The position numbers and the translations under genes are program-made. Positions 17,248 to 27,485 of a DNA stretch of 64,000 nt are shown here, piece after piece (the stretch's first letter is position 1; every line of letters starts with the position of its first letter). Origin of the DNA: Vibrio sp. CB1-14. GTDB taxonomy: Bacteria; Pseudomonadota; Gammaproteobacteria; Enterobacterales; Vibrionaceae. Below the pieces are notes generated by a model. It did no database searches. It saw only the letters and a list, made by a program, of their open reading frames with translations, and had not been told where the DNA came from. The stretch covers positions 1,550,001 through 1,614,000 of the forward strand of contig NZ_CP115920.1 of assembly GCF_040412085.2 (NCBI RefSeq), in the 5' to 3' direction.

Positions 17248-18438
17248 TTAAAGTACCGCAGCGATACCTTTACATAGTGGTCCCATATTTGATTTGGTCA
17301 TGCCAGCAACACTGATACGGCCAGAGCCAACGATGTAGATAGCAAACTCTTCTTTCAGACGGTTCACTTGCTCTTTGCTTAGGCCAGAAAAAGAGAACAT
17401 GCCGTTTTGGCGCTCGATAAAGCTAAAGTCTGCGTCAACGCCTTCTGCTTTTAGTGTCTCAACAAACAGTTCGCGCATATCTTGGATGCGATCACGCATC
17501 TCAGCGACTTCTTGTTCCCATTCAGCGCGCAGTGCAGCATCGTTAAGGATGTAAGTAACAACCGCAGAGCCGTGTGCTGGTGGGTTAGAGTAGATAGAGC
17601 GAATGATGCTCTTAACTTGAGAGAAAGCCGTTGTTGCGATCTCTTCTGATGCTGCGACGAGTGTGAAGGCACCTACACGCTCGTTGTAGAGACCGAAGTT
17701 CTTTGAGAATGAGCTCGCCACTAGGATTTCTGTATTGTACTTAGCAAATGTACGTAGGCCTTGTGCATCTTCTTCTACGCCTTTTGCAAAGCCTTGGTAA
17801 GCGAAGTCAAATAGAGGGATAAGACCTTTGTCTGCGACAAGTTTCGCTAGTTGCTCCCACTCGTCACTTGTTGGATCGATACCTGTTGGGTTGTGACAGC
17901 AGCCGTGTAGCAGAACGATGTCGCCTGCAGATGCCTGCTCTAGGTCCGCAACCATGCCAGTGAAATCTTTGTCTTTGCTTTCTGCATCGTAGTAACGGTA
18001 TTGCGCGGTTTCGATACCTGCTGCGCTGAATACGCCGTTGTGGTTCGCCCACGTTGGGTTACTGATCCAGATTTTTGCATCGCCAAGTTGGCGCTTGATG
18101 AATTCACCAGCAACTCGCAGTGCACCCGTACCACCCGGAGCTTGAGCCGTTTTTGCGCGTTTTTCAGTTACGATTTCAGCATCTGCACCGAACAGCAGTT
18201 TTTGTACCGCTAGACCGTATTCAGCTGTACCTTCAATCGTTAGGTAAGATTTGGTTTTCTCCGTTTCTAAAAGTGCTGCTTCCGCTTTCTTTACGGTCGC
18301 TAGAACAGGGGTTTCACCTTGCTCATTCTTGTAGATACCAACACCTAGATTGATCTTTTCAGCGCGAGCGTCTTTTTTAAACTCTTCTGTTAGACCGAGG
18401 ATAGGATCAGCGGGTGCTGCAACAACTTTTTCAAACAT
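17248..18438 (-). CDS. aspC: aspartate/aromatic aminotransferase
   Basis: 396 aa, the same length as E. coli AspC and very similar along it: [53 protein letters not shown] and the PLP-lysine motif [15 protein letters not shown] are all recognisable. It transfers amino groups between aspartate and 2-oxoglutarate; some members also take aromatic amino acids. The longest frame begins 13 codons upstream, but the ATG at 18438 matches the family start and has GGATGAAG upstream. A sigma70-like promoter is visible at 18513-18541. Confidence 0.94.
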   Translation of the reverse strand: MFEKVVAAPADPILGLTEEFKKDARAEKINLGVGIYKNEQGETPVLATVKKAEAALLETEKTKSYLTIEGTAEYGLAVQKLLFGADAEIVTEKRAKTAQAPGGTGALRVAGEFIKRQLGDAKIWISNPTWANHNGVFSAAGIETAQYRYYDAESKDKDFTGMVADLEQASAGDIVLLHGCCHNPTGIDPTSDEWEQLAKLVADKGLIPLFDFAYQGFAKGVEEDAQGLRTFAKYNTEILVASSFSKNFGLYNERVGAFTLVAASEEIATTAFSQVKSIIRSIYSNPPAHGSAVVTYILNDAALRAEWEQEVAEMRDRIQDMRELFVETLKAEGVDADFSFIERQNGMFSFSGLSKEQVNRLKEEFAIYIVGSGRISVAGMTKSNMGPLCKGIAAVL

Positions 18439-18512
18439 ATTCTTCATCCATGTTAATTGAAGGGGGCGAAAAACCATTGGTAACGAAACGGTTACTTGGT
18501 GACAACAGCCTA

Positions 18513-18541
18513 TTTATACCTTTCAAGGCTATACCTGACAA
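18513..18541 (-). promoter_or_regulatory. sigma70-type promoter for aspC
   Basis: On the reverse strand TTGTCA (18541-18536), 17-bp spacer, TATAAA (18518-18513). Each hexamer has one mismatch from consensus and the spacing is ideal. It places the transcription start about 65 nt before the aspC ATG. Confidence 0.65.
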
Positions 18542-18735
18542 CCACATTAAAGAAGAAAACAGAAAATTATTTTGATTTGAAACAGAAAAGGGAACAAATT
18601 GGGTGTTTGTGTATGAAAAGGTATGGGTTTATCGCTAACATACGGGGAGAAAGGTGTCACTAACGTGCTTTGCGCTGATGAATGTGAATGGCAGTATCTG
18701 CCAATCTTATAGCTAGACACGTTAGTGATAGCGGG

Positions 18736-19044
18736 TTAGTCGTCGTGGCCTTTCAATTGGTGCTCCGACTCAACGGCTTGAGTTTCGATATCGGGATTTT
18801 TATCGAACTTACTTTTCGCCCAATCATTAAGATGCTTCAGTATTGCGCTTGCAGCATGCTCTTTCGTCGCCTCTTCACTACTGCCAACATCTAGGTCTTG
18901 TTTAGGGTGTAATCCTGTTTCATCTTCTGCGACATGTAGCCAATCTGGGTGCCAATAGTAAGGCTGGCCGCTTGTGGACTCCCATTTATGTACGCCGTTG
19001 CTTTCACCGGAGTATTGGATATCGTTCTGTGTAAACTTGCCCAT
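18736..19044 (-). CDS. conserved hypothetical protein (102 aa)
   Basis: A small, acidic, soluble protein: MGKFTQNDIQYSGESNGVHK, then WESTSGQPYYWHPDWLHVAE. No signal peptide, membrane helix or known motif. The end is charged and rich in Glu, Asp and His. The ATG at 19044 is preceded by GAGGTG; a TTG one codon upstream extends the frame. It sits alone between aspC and asnS. Function unknown. Confidence 0.7.
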   Translation of the reverse strand: MGKFTQNDIQYSGESNGVHKWESTSGQPYYWHPDWLHVAEDETGLHPKQDLDVGSSEEATKEHAASAILKHLNDWAKSKFDKNPDIETQAVESEHQLKGHDD

Positions 19045-19180
19045 CAAAACACCTCGTGTTGTTGTTTTTCTTTAATCTAAATGTAGTGTGATTTTGATGG
19101 TTTACCAATGTAAAAAGTGCTTCGAAAACGAAAACTAAACACGCATTAATAGTGACTTTAAAACGGTATATCGAGTAATA

Positions 19181-19208
19181 AAAAAGACCACCTGTTGAGG
19201 TGGCCTTT
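19181..19208 (-). terminator. Rho-independent terminator of asnS
   Basis: 10-bp arms 19183-19192 and 19199-19208 with one G-T wobble, 6-nt loop and a T-run on the reverse strand, about 40 nt past the asnS stop. Confidence 0.92.
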
Positions 19209-19249
19209 GAAATAGCTAATTTGTGCGACTAACTGTTCTACGAAACAGC

Positions 19250-20650
19250 TTAGAAGTTCGCGCTACGTGGTGTACGTGGGAACGGGATAACGTCACGAAC
19301 GTTGCCCATGCCTGTTACGTAAGACACTAGACGCTCAAAGCCAAGACCGAAGCCAGCGTGAGGTACTGTGCCGTAACGACGTAGATCGCGATACCAGTTC
19401 ATGTGCTCTGGGTCGATATTCATTGCACGCATACGGTCATCTAGAACGTCTAGACGTTCTTCACGCTGTGCACCACCGATGATTTCACCGATACCTGGTG
19501 CGAGAACGTCCATCGCTGCAACCGTTTTACCGTCGTCGTTCAAGCGCATGTAGAATGCCTTGATGTCTTTCGGGTAGTTCTTAACGATGACTGGCGCTTT
19601 GAAGTGCTCTTCCGCTAGGAAACGCTCGTGCTCAGAAGACATGTCGATACCCCATTCAACTGGGAATTCGAACTCACGACCAGAGTCTAGAAGGATTTGG
19701 ATTGCGTCTGTGTAGTCAACCTGAGCAAAGTCAGCATCTACGAACTGCTCTAGGCGAGTGATTGCTTGTTTGTCGATGCGCTGAGCAAAGAACTCAAGAT
19801 CATCACGACGCTCTGCTAGTACCGCTTTAAACACGTACTTAAGCATGTCTTCAGCAAGCTTAGCCACGTCTTCTAGGTCTGCGAATGCAACTTCAGGCTC
19901 AACCATCCAGAACTCCGCTAGGTGGCGGCTGGTGTTTGAGTTTTCTGCACGGAACGTAGGACCAAACGTGTAAACCTTGCTTAGTGCACACGCGTAAGCT
20001 TCGGCGTTCAACTGGCCAGATACGGTTAGGAACGTCTCTTTACCGAAGAAGTCTTCGTTAAAGTCTACGTCGCCTTTTTCAGTGCGAGGTAGGTTCTCAA
20101 GGTCTAAAGTAGACACACGGAACATCTCACCAGCACCTTCAGCGTCAGACGCTGTGATAAGTGGCGCAGAAGTCCAGAAGAAACCTTGCTCATGGTAGAA
20201 ACGGTGAATCGCTTGAGATAGACAGTTACGAACACGCGCAACCGCACCAATCACGTTAGTACGTGGACGAAGGTGTGCTACTTCACGTAGGTACTCGATT
20301 GAGTGACGAGTCTTAGCCATTGGGTAAGTGTCTGCATCTTCAACCCAACCAACTACTTTAACGTCAGTCGCTGCAAGCTCAAAGTCTTGACCTTTCGCTG
20401 GAGATTCTACGATTTTGCCCGTTACTTCCACGGAACAGCCAGTAGTCAGTTTTAGGATTTCTTCTTCGTAATTATTAAGATTATTTGGGACCACGGCCTG
20501 AATCGGGTCGAAACAAGAGCCGTCGTAGATGGCAAGGAAAGAGATTCCAGCTTTGGAATCACGACGCGAACGGATCCAGCCGCGAACAGTTACTTCACTG
20601 TCTACCGCTAGCTTACCGCTTAGTACGTCAGTTACAGGCGCGTAAGTCAT
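19250..20650 (-). CDS. asnS: asparaginyl-tRNA synthetase
   Basis: 466 aa, identical in length to E. coli AsnRS. The N-terminal OB-fold anticodon-binding domain contains [20 protein letters not shown]. The class II motifs are present: motif 2 in [20 protein letters not shown] and motif 3 in [16 protein letters not shown]. It charges tRNA-Asn in the cytoplasm. The longest frame is 13 codons longer, but the ATG at 20650 gives the family-length protein; GGAG is present 12 nt upstream, slightly far. The gene is single and has its own terminator. Confidence 0.97.
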   Translation of the reverse strand: MTYAPVTDVLSGKLAVDSEVTVRGWIRSRRDSKAGISFLAIYDGSCFDPIQAVVPNNLNNYEEEILKLTTGCSVEVTGKIVESPAKGQDFELAATDVKVVGWVEDADTYPMAKTRHSIEYLREVAHLRPRTNVIGAVARVRNCLSQAIHRFYHEQGFFWTSAPLITASDAEGAGEMFRVSTLDLENLPRTEKGDVDFNEDFFGKETFLTVSGQLNAEAYACALSKVYTFGPTFRAENSNTSRHLAEFWMVEPEVAFADLEDVAKLAEDMLKYVFKAVLAERRDDLEFFAQRIDKQAITRLEQFVDADFAQVDYTDAIQILLDSGREFEFPVEWGIDMSSEHERFLAEEHFKAPVIVKNYPKDIKAFYMRLNDDGKTVAAMDVLAPGIGEIIGGAQREERLDVLDDRMRAMNIDPEHMNWYRDLRRYGTVPHAGFGLGFERLVSYVTGMGNVRDVIPFPRTPRSANF

Positions 20651-20775
20651 GTTATTAATCATCTCCATGGAGGTAACAATACAACCCAATGATTATTGAC
20701 CAATAATTAGTCAACTCATTGGGTTGCTACTAAATTTCTTTTCAAAGGGACATATTACCTGTCAATTTTCACGGT

Positions 20776-22395
20776 TCAACCTTTATTGTGGTTATTAAGC
20801 ATAAATTGATTAAGTAATGTCTCCAACTGATGAGAAAGCTGTTGTAAGTCCATGCTGATTTGATGCGTTTGGGTCGCGCTGCTGGATGTTTCGTTTGCAT
20901 GCTCCGTGATTGTGGCGGTTTTTTCACCGACACTTTCACTGGTTTGGCGGTTGGCTTGGATCTGATCCTGCACTTGACTAGCAAGCTCTGTCGTTGATTC
21001 AATTTGCGACACTACGGTCTGCATTTTGCTAGCGAGGGCTTGCACTTCATCAGCGCGCTGGTGGGCAGTGTCGGACACTTGATTGACTGCGTTAACTGAG
21101 AAACTACTGCCTTGTTGGAACTTGGCAATAATGGTTTCAATATCGTTGGTCGCTTCTGTAGTCCGACTGGCAAGGGAGCGAACTTCATCGGCGACAACGG
21201 CAAAGCCTCGGCCTTGCTCACCCGCACGTGCTGCTTCAATGGCAGCGTTGAGAGCCAACAGATTCGTTTGGTCAGCAATGCCTTTAATGGTGGATAGGAT
21301 CGCAGAGACTTGTTCCGTCTGCTCATTGAGCTCAGAGATGTGCGTTGAGACTTCTGTTATATCTTGAACCAAGGACTCAATATCATCACTGGCGTTTTTC
21401 GCTTCCACGCTACTTAGACGAGTGAGCTCACAGGTTTCCTGCATTAATTGTGAGGCGCGCTGTGTTGCTTCGCTGACCGTTGCCTGTTGCTCTTTTAGCA
21501 TCTGCATGTTGGCTTCAACCGCAGCGGTTTCATCAAGCTGACGCTTGGCAGTCGATTCATTGTTTTGCGCGATGTCAGTAAGTTTGTCGGCATTGCCACT
21601 GACGGTTTGAGCGGTCGACTGCACTTTGACTAGGCTATGTGAAACAGTATCTAGGAAGTCATTGATATCATTAGTAAGGTCGCCAACTTCGTCGTTTTGC
21701 TTGCCTTCTAATCGGATGGAGAGATCTTTGCTTCCACTCACTCGCGTCATAAATTTCGATGTAGTTTGCACCGGACCCACGATAAAGCGTCTCGCAATGA
21801 AAATGGTCGCGAGGTAGCCGATAAACGCTATGGCAGCCATAATGGCGACGGCAATCGCGGTGCGCTTGTTGATCATGCTATTTACATGACTGAGATTATA
21901 CTCAATTCGAATTGCGCCCAGCACTTCACCTTCTTGAGACATGTGGCAAGCAATACAGTTGGTGCCGCGGTAGTTCTCGCTGGCTTTCATTGGCAATGCA
22001 ACGACGAGGCCTTGCCCCCATTCTGCCTTAAATGGCTCCAACACGGTTTCTCCAAGTAGGGCACGTTTATCGATATCATCAAGCGCAACTTGATTGTCTA
22101 AACCTGGGCCGTAGAGTTTGCTCACAGCATCACCACGAAGCACTCGGACATTCTCGATATTCTCTTGAGCCAGAGCTTTACCTCGTAACGTTTCTTTTTG
22201 TGCCATGGTGCCGGTAAGCATCATCATATTCAAACTATCAAAATAGTTACTGGCTTTATCCTCTAGCTGCTCACTGAGTACCGAATAGATAAGGTTACGT
22301 TGCTGGTTGTATTGATAAGTGGTTGAAATGACAACGACGGTGCCAAAAACCAAGATAAGTGCGAGTAGGAGTTTATTTGTTATAGTGAGTCGCAT
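20776..22395 (-). CDS. methyl-accepting chemotaxis protein with periplasmic c-heme motif
   Basis: 539-aa chemoreceptor. TM1 is about residues 7-25, then a periplasmic sensor to about 178, TM2 about 179-203, a HAMP domain to about 255, and a cytoplasmic signalling domain with the highly conserved hairpin (about 377-407, [20 protein letters not shown]). The sensor ends with C147-I-A-C150-H151, a c-type haem attachment site, just before TM2, similar to single-haem sensors of the DUF3365/Tll0287 kind. A redox, oxygen, NO or CO signal is therefore plausible. No C-terminal CheR-tethering pentapeptide is present. Confidence 0.93.
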   Translation of the reverse strand: MRLTITNKLLLALILVFGTVVVISTTYQYNQQRNLIYSVLSEQLEDKASNYFDSLNMMMLTGTMAQKETLRGKALAQENIENVRVLRGDAVSKLYGPGLDNQVALDDIDKRALLGETVLEPFKAEWGQGLVVALPMKASENYRGTNCIACHMSQEGEVLGAIRIEYNLSHVNSMINKRTAIAVAIMAAIAFIGYLATIFIARRFIVGPVQTTSKFMTRVSGSKDLSIRLEGKQNDEVGDLTNDINDFLDTVSHSLVKVQSTAQTVSGNADKLTDIAQNNESTAKRQLDETAAVEANMQMLKEQQATVSEATQRASQLMQETCELTRLSSVEAKNASDDIESLVQDITEVSTHISELNEQTEQVSAILSTIKGIADQTNLLALNAAIEAARAGEQGRGFAVVADEVRSLASRTTEATNDIETIIAKFQQGSSFSVNAVNQVSDTAHQRADEVQALASKMQTVVSQIESTTELASQVQDQIQANRQTSESVGEKTATITEHANETSSSATQTHQISMDLQQLSHQLETLLNQFMLNNHNKG

Positions 22396-22684
22396 AGTTA
22401 TAATGTTAATTGTATGGGCTGACGGGGTGAATATTAAGTTAATAAATACTTAATGGAAAAGTGGATTTGTGGCAAAACCTCGAAAAGCTCATGGTTTTTA
22501 GTGCAAACTGCTTCAAAATTGAGAAATCACCCTTCATACGTGGTCGTACCATCACACTTATCAATTGATGCCGATTGACTATCACGAGGTCATCGAAACT
22601 TCATCAGTTCTTGACTCAAATCTGACAGGGTAGTGTGTTGTAAGGCGTAAAAATGAGGTTTGATGTTATTGAACGTTATCCAGC

Positions 22685-23272
22685 ATGTCTTCACAACCCA
22701 CTGAATTATCAGTAAACAATAGCTTCGCTAAGGTGAAAGCACAGGTACTTCGACCATTCGTATTCGCGTTGTTTATCACGCTTTCTTTGTATTACGTGTG
22801 GGTCTTGTATCTTGCCGTTCACCCGAATGTGTCAACGGCTTACCAGACCTATTACATCGACAAGAAAACTCGCTATTGGGGCCAAGAGAATATAGACCTC
22901 ATTTGGCCTGAAATGGGGACTATCAATGTCGCAGAACCATCGCCATTTTTGAGCCGCCAAGGTTGGGAATCCTTACCGCAGAGAGAAGGTAGGGAGTTAG
23001 TGCACGATGCGAGCCTCTACTTTAACTTCGAAAAAACGCCACATAGCCCTGTTCGAATTAAAATTTCGCTTAATCAATCGATTACTGAGCCTGTTTATAT
23101 TTCAGCAAACCAAGGCAGAAAGGTCATGTTGATGCCGTTAGAACTCAATTCACTAGAAACGACGTTACCCGCAAGTGTATTTTTGCGCGCTCAGCCAATT
23201 CAACAACTGCGATTTGAAACTGACGCCAGTTTGAATGTCCGACAGGTGACGATTACGGAGGCGGTGCAATGA
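22685..23272 (+). CDS. single-pass membrane protein, partner of a glycosyltransferase
   Basis: 195 aa with one N-terminal membrane helix (about residues 24-45, FVFALFITLSLYYVWVLYLA) and a beta-rich extracytoplasmic domain containing VYISANQGRKVMLMPLELNS. No enzyme motif is recognised. It overlaps the downstream PIG-V-like gene by four bases (ATGA), so translation is coupled and the two probably work together in the periplasmic face of the membrane. The upstream site is weak (TTATCCAGC). Function unknown. Confidence 0.75.
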   Translation: MSSQPTELSVNNSFAKVKAQVLRPFVFALFITLSLYYVWVLYLAVHPNVSTAYQTYYIDKKTRYWGQENIDLIWPEMGTINVAEPSPFLSRQGWESLPQREGRELVHDASLYFNFEKTPHSPVRIKISLNQSITEPVYISANQGRKVMLMPLELNSLETTLPASVFLRAQPIQQLRFETDASLNVRQVTITEAVQ

Positions 23273-24480
23273 GTATGACCAAACTGACCATGACAAATCC
23301 ACAAAACGTTGCCGATTCTACTTTATTGCAAGAACAAACACGGTACGTTGATAAGCATTTACCAAGCTTGACGATTTCTAAGCAGCAGTGGATAACCCTA
23401 GTGGTTGCAGTTCTGTTCAGTCGTACGGTTTTCTATGCGCTAGGACTGATTGGAACGCATGCGTATAACCCAGAAACGGTTGTTAATATCGATATATGGC
23501 AACAGGTATGCCGTTTTGATTGTATGTGGTTTCAACGTATTGCCGATGATGGCTATGCATTGTTCCCGACTTATATGAAAGGTGGCAATGCGGCCAATTG
23601 GGCGTTTATGCCGGTGTCACCTTTGTTGGGCAAGCTGATGGCACTGTTAGTCAGAGACACCAATCTCGCGCTCGTTTTGGTTTCCAACCTGACATTTGTA
23701 CTCAGTGTGGCTGTATTCCTGAAAGCGCTAAAGCAGTTAAGTTTCAGTGAGGAGATGCAAGACATCGCCATTTGGCTACTGTGCTTTTCTCCCTATGCGG
23801 TTTATGCCATGTCTGGCTACTCCGAGCCGCTTTATATCGCTCTCATCAGTGGCGTCTTCATTGCCTGCTATCGACAAAATTGGTGGGCAGTAGGCATGCT
23901 TGGGTTGGTAGCTGCGATCACTCGAAACTTGGGTGTCATGTTGGTGTTTTCAGTATTGATAGTGGGCTTTCAGGCTTATGGAGCGAGCAGTTTCTATCGG
24001 TTAAAGAACAATGCGCTCTCGGTAATTGCTGCAATTTGGTTGATTCCTCTGGGCTTCTTTAGCTATATGGCTTACTTGCATTTTCATATGGGGGATGCCC
24101 TGGCCTTTGGGCATATCCAGATTGCTTGGGGTAGGGAGTTCAGTAATCCAATTGAGTGGTTGGTTTATGGTGTGAAAACCGGAGGAGCAAAGCTCTATTT
24201 GGTGCTGGTATCGCTCATAGGATTCGCACTTAATGCTTACCTTTTCGTGAAAAAACGTTATGCAGAAGCGACGTTTATGCTCATCAATCTATTGATCCCG
24301 CTGTCATCGGGTGTGAATGCAATGCCGCGTTATATTTTTGGCTTGTATCCAACCTACTTAGCAATCATGCTCCTGCTTGAACGCTATCCAAAAGCGCGAA
24401 TGCCAACCTTATTGACAGGTGCGGCTATCTCGACTTTTTTTGTCATTGGTTTTTATTCCAACGTATTCTTTACCGTGTAG
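23269..24480 (+). CDS. PIG-V/GT-C-like membrane glycosyltransferase
   Basis: 403 aa with about nine to ten membrane helices. After the first helix, FDCMWFQRIADDGYALFPTY matches the (W)D-x-x-W-x-x-x-I-A-x-x-G-Y motif of PIG-V mannosyltransferases, where the acidic residue is catalytic. NWAFMPVSPLLGKLM, SGYSEPLYIALIS and NAMPRYIFGLYPTYL also follow the family. Such enzymes use polyprenyl-phosphate sugars and act outside the cytoplasmic membrane. GGAGG lies upstream. The bacterial acceptor is unknown; GT39-like activity is the alternative. Confidence 0.75.
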   Translation: MSMTKLTMTNPQNVADSTLLQEQTRYVDKHLPSLTISKQQWITLVVAVLFSRTVFYALGLIGTHAYNPETVVNIDIWQQVCRFDCMWFQRIADDGYALFPTYMKGGNAANWAFMPVSPLLGKLMALLVRDTNLALVLVSNLTFVLSVAVFLKALKQLSFSEEMQDIAIWLLCFSPYAVYAMSGYSEPLYIALISGVFIACYRQNWWAVGMLGLVAAITRNLGVMLVFSVLIVGFQAYGASSFYRLKNNALSVIAAIWLIPLGFFSYMAYLHFHMGDALAFGHIQIAWGREFSNPIEWLVYGVKTGGAKLYLVLVSLIGFALNAYLFVKKRYAEATFMLINLLIPLSSGVNAMPRYIFGLYPTYLAIMLLLERYPKARMPTLLTGAAISTFFVIGFYSNVFFTV

Positions 24481-24486
24481 ATGCAA

Positions 24487-24517
24487 AAATGCCAAAACTG
24501 ATTAGGTTTCGGCATTT
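24487..24517. terminator. terminator shared by convergent genes
   Basis: 12-bp arms (24487-24498 and 24506-24517) with one mismatch, 7-nt loop, A-run on the left and T-run on the right, between the glycosyltransferase stop and the sdaA stop. Confidence 0.85.
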
Positions 24518-24543
24518 ATGTTATTGAGCGATCTGCAGGCCTA

Positions 24544-25905
24544 TTAACAAACCACTTTAATCGCTAGACCGCCTTGCGACGTTTCACGATATTTCGCGTT
24601 CATGTCTTTGCCCGTCTCGAGCATGGTTTCAATCACTTTATCGAGTGAAACACGTGGAGCAGAAGCGCGGCGAAGAGCCATACGTGTCGAGTTAATCGCT
24701 TTTACAGCAGCGATACCATTGCGCTCGATGCACGGTACTTGTACTTGGCCTGCAACTGGGTCACAAGTCAAACCTAGGTTATGCTCCATAGCAATTTCAG
24801 CAGCCATACAAACTTGCTCAGGGCTGCCACCCATGAGCTCAGCAAGACCAGCTGCGGCCATTGAACATGCTACGCCAACTTCACCTTGGCAGCCTACTTC
24901 TGCACCAGAAATAGATGCATTTTGCTTGTACAAACCACCGATTGCGCCAGACGCAGCAAAGAAGCGGATGTAATCTTTCTCGGTGACGGTTTGAATGAAC
25001 TTGTCATAGTAAGCCAGAACACCTGGAATGATACCGCATGCACCGTTCGTTGGTGCTGTAACCACTCGGCCGCCAGCTGCGTTCTCTTCGTTGACCGCAA
25101 ACGCAAACATATTAACCCAGTCAACGACGGACATTGGATCCGTTGTGGTTTTTTCTGATGTGATCAATTGCTGACGAAGCGCTGCAGCACGGCGTGGAAC
25201 GCGCAGAGGACCTGGCAGAATACCTTCTGTATTCATACCACGTTCCATACATTCGCGCATGGTGCGCCAGATGTTCGCAAAGTAAGTGCGCGTCTCTTCA
25301 TCAGAATGAACCGCGTGCTCATTTGCCATCACGAGTGTGCTAATAGAAAGACCGTTGTCTTTACATAGGTTAACAAGCTCTTCAGCAGAGTTGAACTCAT
25401 AAGGCGCTTTGAGAGCAGAGACCTCTTCTTTGCCAAAGTTTTCCTCGTCAACGATGAAACCACCGCCAATTGAGTAATACGTTTTCGAGTAAGCGAGCTC
25501 TTCGTCGATCCACGCGTGGATCTGCATACCGTTTTCATGCAGCGCTAGGTTGGTTGAATGAAAGTTCATTCCGCCTTCACGAGGGAAGGAAACCGTATGG
25601 CAATGCATACCAACCGGAAGACGTTCTGTCTCTTCTACGCGTGCAATAAATCCTGGGATAGAGTCGATGTCGACTTTTTCTGGCGAGTTACCTGCCAAAC
25701 CCATGATGATAGCGATATCTGTGTGGTGACCTTTCCCTGTCAGTGATAGTGATCCATAAACATCTACAGTGATCTTGGTGATGTCTCTTAGCTTGCCCAT
25801 AGTGCGTAGGTCATCGATGAACTCTTTACCGGCTTTCATCGGACCGACGGTGTGTGAGCTTGAAGGACCAACACCAATTTTGTAGATATCAAAAACACTG
25901 ATCAT
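24544..25905 (-). CDS. sdaA: L-serine ammonia-lyase, iron-sulfur type
   Basis: 453-aa single-chain L-serine deaminase; it converts serine to pyruvate and ammonia with a [4Fe-4S] cluster. [20 protein letters not shown] is the classical beta-domain start, and [39 protein letters not shown] and [19 protein letters not shown] carry the cysteines and substrate residues of the alpha domain. It lies just downstream of the serine transporter sdaC, with a terminator-like hairpin in the gap. The ribosome site AGAGGC precedes the ATG. Physiologically it would degrade imported serine. Confidence 0.96.
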   Translation of the reverse strand: MISVFDIYKIGVGPSSSHTVGPMKAGKEFIDDLRTMGKLRDITKITVDVYGSLSLTGKGHHTDIAIIMGLAGNSPEKVDIDSIPGFIARVEETERLPVGMHCHTVSFPREGGMNFHSTNLALHENGMQIHAWIDEELAYSKTYYSIGGGFIVDEENFGKEEVSALKAPYEFNSAEELVNLCKDNGLSISTLVMANEHAVHSDEETRTYFANIWRTMRECMERGMNTEGILPGPLRVPRRAAALRQQLITSEKTTTDPMSVVDWVNMFAFAVNEENAAGGRVVTAPTNGACGIIPGVLAYYDKFIQTVTEKDYIRFFAASGAIGGLYKQNASISGAEVGCQGEVGVACSMAAAGLAELMGGSPEQVCMAAEIAMEHNLGLTCDPVAGQVQVPCIERNGIAAVKAINSTRMALRRASAPRVSLDKVIETMLETGKDMNAKYRETSQGGLAIKVVC

Positions 25906-25920
25906 ACTGTTTTGCCTCTA

Positions 25921-25947
25921 GAAAAGCCCCTATACGAAATAGGGGCT
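25921..25947 (-). promoter_or_regulatory. terminator/attenuator-like hairpin between sdaC and sdaA
   Basis: On the reverse strand AGCCCCTAT (25947-25939), short loop, ATAGGGGCT (25933-25925), then TTTTC. It has the form of an intrinsic terminator with a short T-tract, and ends about 16 nt before the sdaA ATG, right before its ribosome site. It probably reduces or conditions read-through from sdaC; it could also stabilise the sdaA mRNA 5' end. Confidence 0.7.
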
Positions 25948-26009
25948 CAAATTATCGTTATTGTGTATCGAGATACGGTTTAATCGAGATGTTCAATTGA
26001 CAGCGTCAA

Positions 26010-27260
26010 TTAAAAAGCGCCGTAGATTACCGAAGTAATCGCCGCAACACCACAAATTGCTGTAAAGATTTGTACAGGCGCTGAAGTTTGGAGCTTCGCC
26101 ATCGCTGGCACTTTCTTCATTGCGTATACAGGCATCAGGAATAGGATAGCTGCGATCATCGGTGCGCCCATGGTTTCAATCATGCCAAGGATGCTTGGGT
26201 TGATGATAGCGACGACCCAAGTTGTAACTACGATGAATACTAGAGACGCTTTCTCAATTTTACCGATTGGCGCTTTAGAGCGAGACTTACCAAGACCCAC
26301 TAGACCTTCGTGAGCACCAAGGAAGTGACCAAAGTAGCTTGAGGTAATCGCTGCGAAAGCAACAACAGGGCCAAGGATAGAGATAAATGGCGACTCGTGA
26401 ACGTTAGCAAGGTAAGACAATACAGAGATGTTTTGCTCTTGTGCAATCGATAGTTGCTCTGGAGACAGAGATAGCACTACAGAGAATACGAAGAACATAA
26501 CAAAGCCCATCAACATCATCGCAGCACCGCCAGTGATCATGTCTGTTTTCTTCACAGCGTCGTCACCGTATACGCGACGTTGCTCTTTAGAGAACTGAGA
26601 AATGATTGGGCTGTGGTTGAATGAGAATACGATGATAGGGATAGCTAGCCAGATAACTGAAGGCATTGAACCCCAATCAGGGCTAACGCTCATCATTGAT
26701 GTATTCCAGTCTGGAATTAGGTAAACAGACAGAGCTAGAAGGATGAATACCAATGGGTAAACCATTGCAGACGTCGCTTTTAGCATTAGTTCTTTGCCGA
26801 ATACAACACCACATGTCATTGCAGCGATAAGACAGCCAGATAGCAACCAGCGTGGGATAGACTCCATGCCCATTTGGTTTACTAAGAACGAATCTACTGT
26901 GTTTGTGATACCAACACCGTAGATTAGAACAATCGGGTAAATGGCGAAGAAGTAAGCGAAAGTAATAAGGTTTGCACCCGTTTTACCAAAATGCTCTTCA
27001 ACGGTGTCAGTGATATCTGCGTCTGGGTTTTTAGCAGAAAGTACGAAACGCGCTAAGCTCTTGTGCGCAAACCATGTCATTGGTGCTGCGATTAGGGCTA
27101 GGATTACTAATGGCCAGAAGCCGCCAGCACCCGCTTTAATAGGAAGGAAAAGTACGCCAGCACCAACGGCTGTACCGAAAAGAGAAAGTGCCCACGTGAA
27201 ATCTTTGTAGGTCCACTTAGACGGAGCGCGACTCGCTGCCGCAGTAGTTGTGGTAGTCAT
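26010..27260 (-). CDS. sdaC: serine transporter (HAAAP family)
   Basis: 416 aa, about eleven membrane helices. WALSLFGTAVGAGVLFLPIK in helix 1 is the signature of the hydroxy/aromatic amino-acid permease family, and the length and context (directly upstream of serine deaminase) point to SdaC, the proton:serine symporter. NPDADITDTVEEHFGKTGAN follows the SdaC pattern. The Thr/Ala-rich N-terminal tail before SKWTYKDFTW is cytoplasmic. It is the first gene of the sdaC-sdaA unit. Confidence 0.94.
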   Translation of the reverse strand: MTTTTTAAASRAPSKWTYKDFTWALSLFGTAVGAGVLFLPIKAGAGGFWPLVILALIAAPMTWFAHKSLARFVLSAKNPDADITDTVEEHFGKTGANLITFAYFFAIYPIVLIYGVGITNTVDSFLVNQMGMESIPRWLLSGCLIAAMTCGVVFGKELMLKATSAMVYPLVFILLALSVYLIPDWNTSMMSVSPDWGSMPSVIWLAIPIIVFSFNHSPIISQFSKEQRRVYGDDAVKKTDMITGGAAMMLMGFVMFFVFSVVLSLSPEQLSIAQEQNISVLSYLANVHESPFISILGPVVAFAAITSSYFGHFLGAHEGLVGLGKSRSKAPIGKIEKASLVFIVVTTWVVAIINPSILGMIETMGAPMIAAILFLMPVYAMKKVPAMAKLQTSAPVQIFTAICGVAAITSVIYGAF

Positions 27261-27485
27261 AGTTAATACTCATTTTTTGGGAACAGGAAATAAGTCGGCC
27301 GCAATATTGCACGTAAATTGCAGCCAAAAATTAGATCTAGGTCATGGTTTGCGTTGGCTTATTCATTGGGGCTATATTTTGCAGGTTTAGTCACGTTTTT
27401 TTCGTGCTACTGATTAGGTGGGCTGATGGATGGCATTAGTAAAACTAATGCCATTTTAGGCAAACGATTGGCTTTTTACTTTTAT

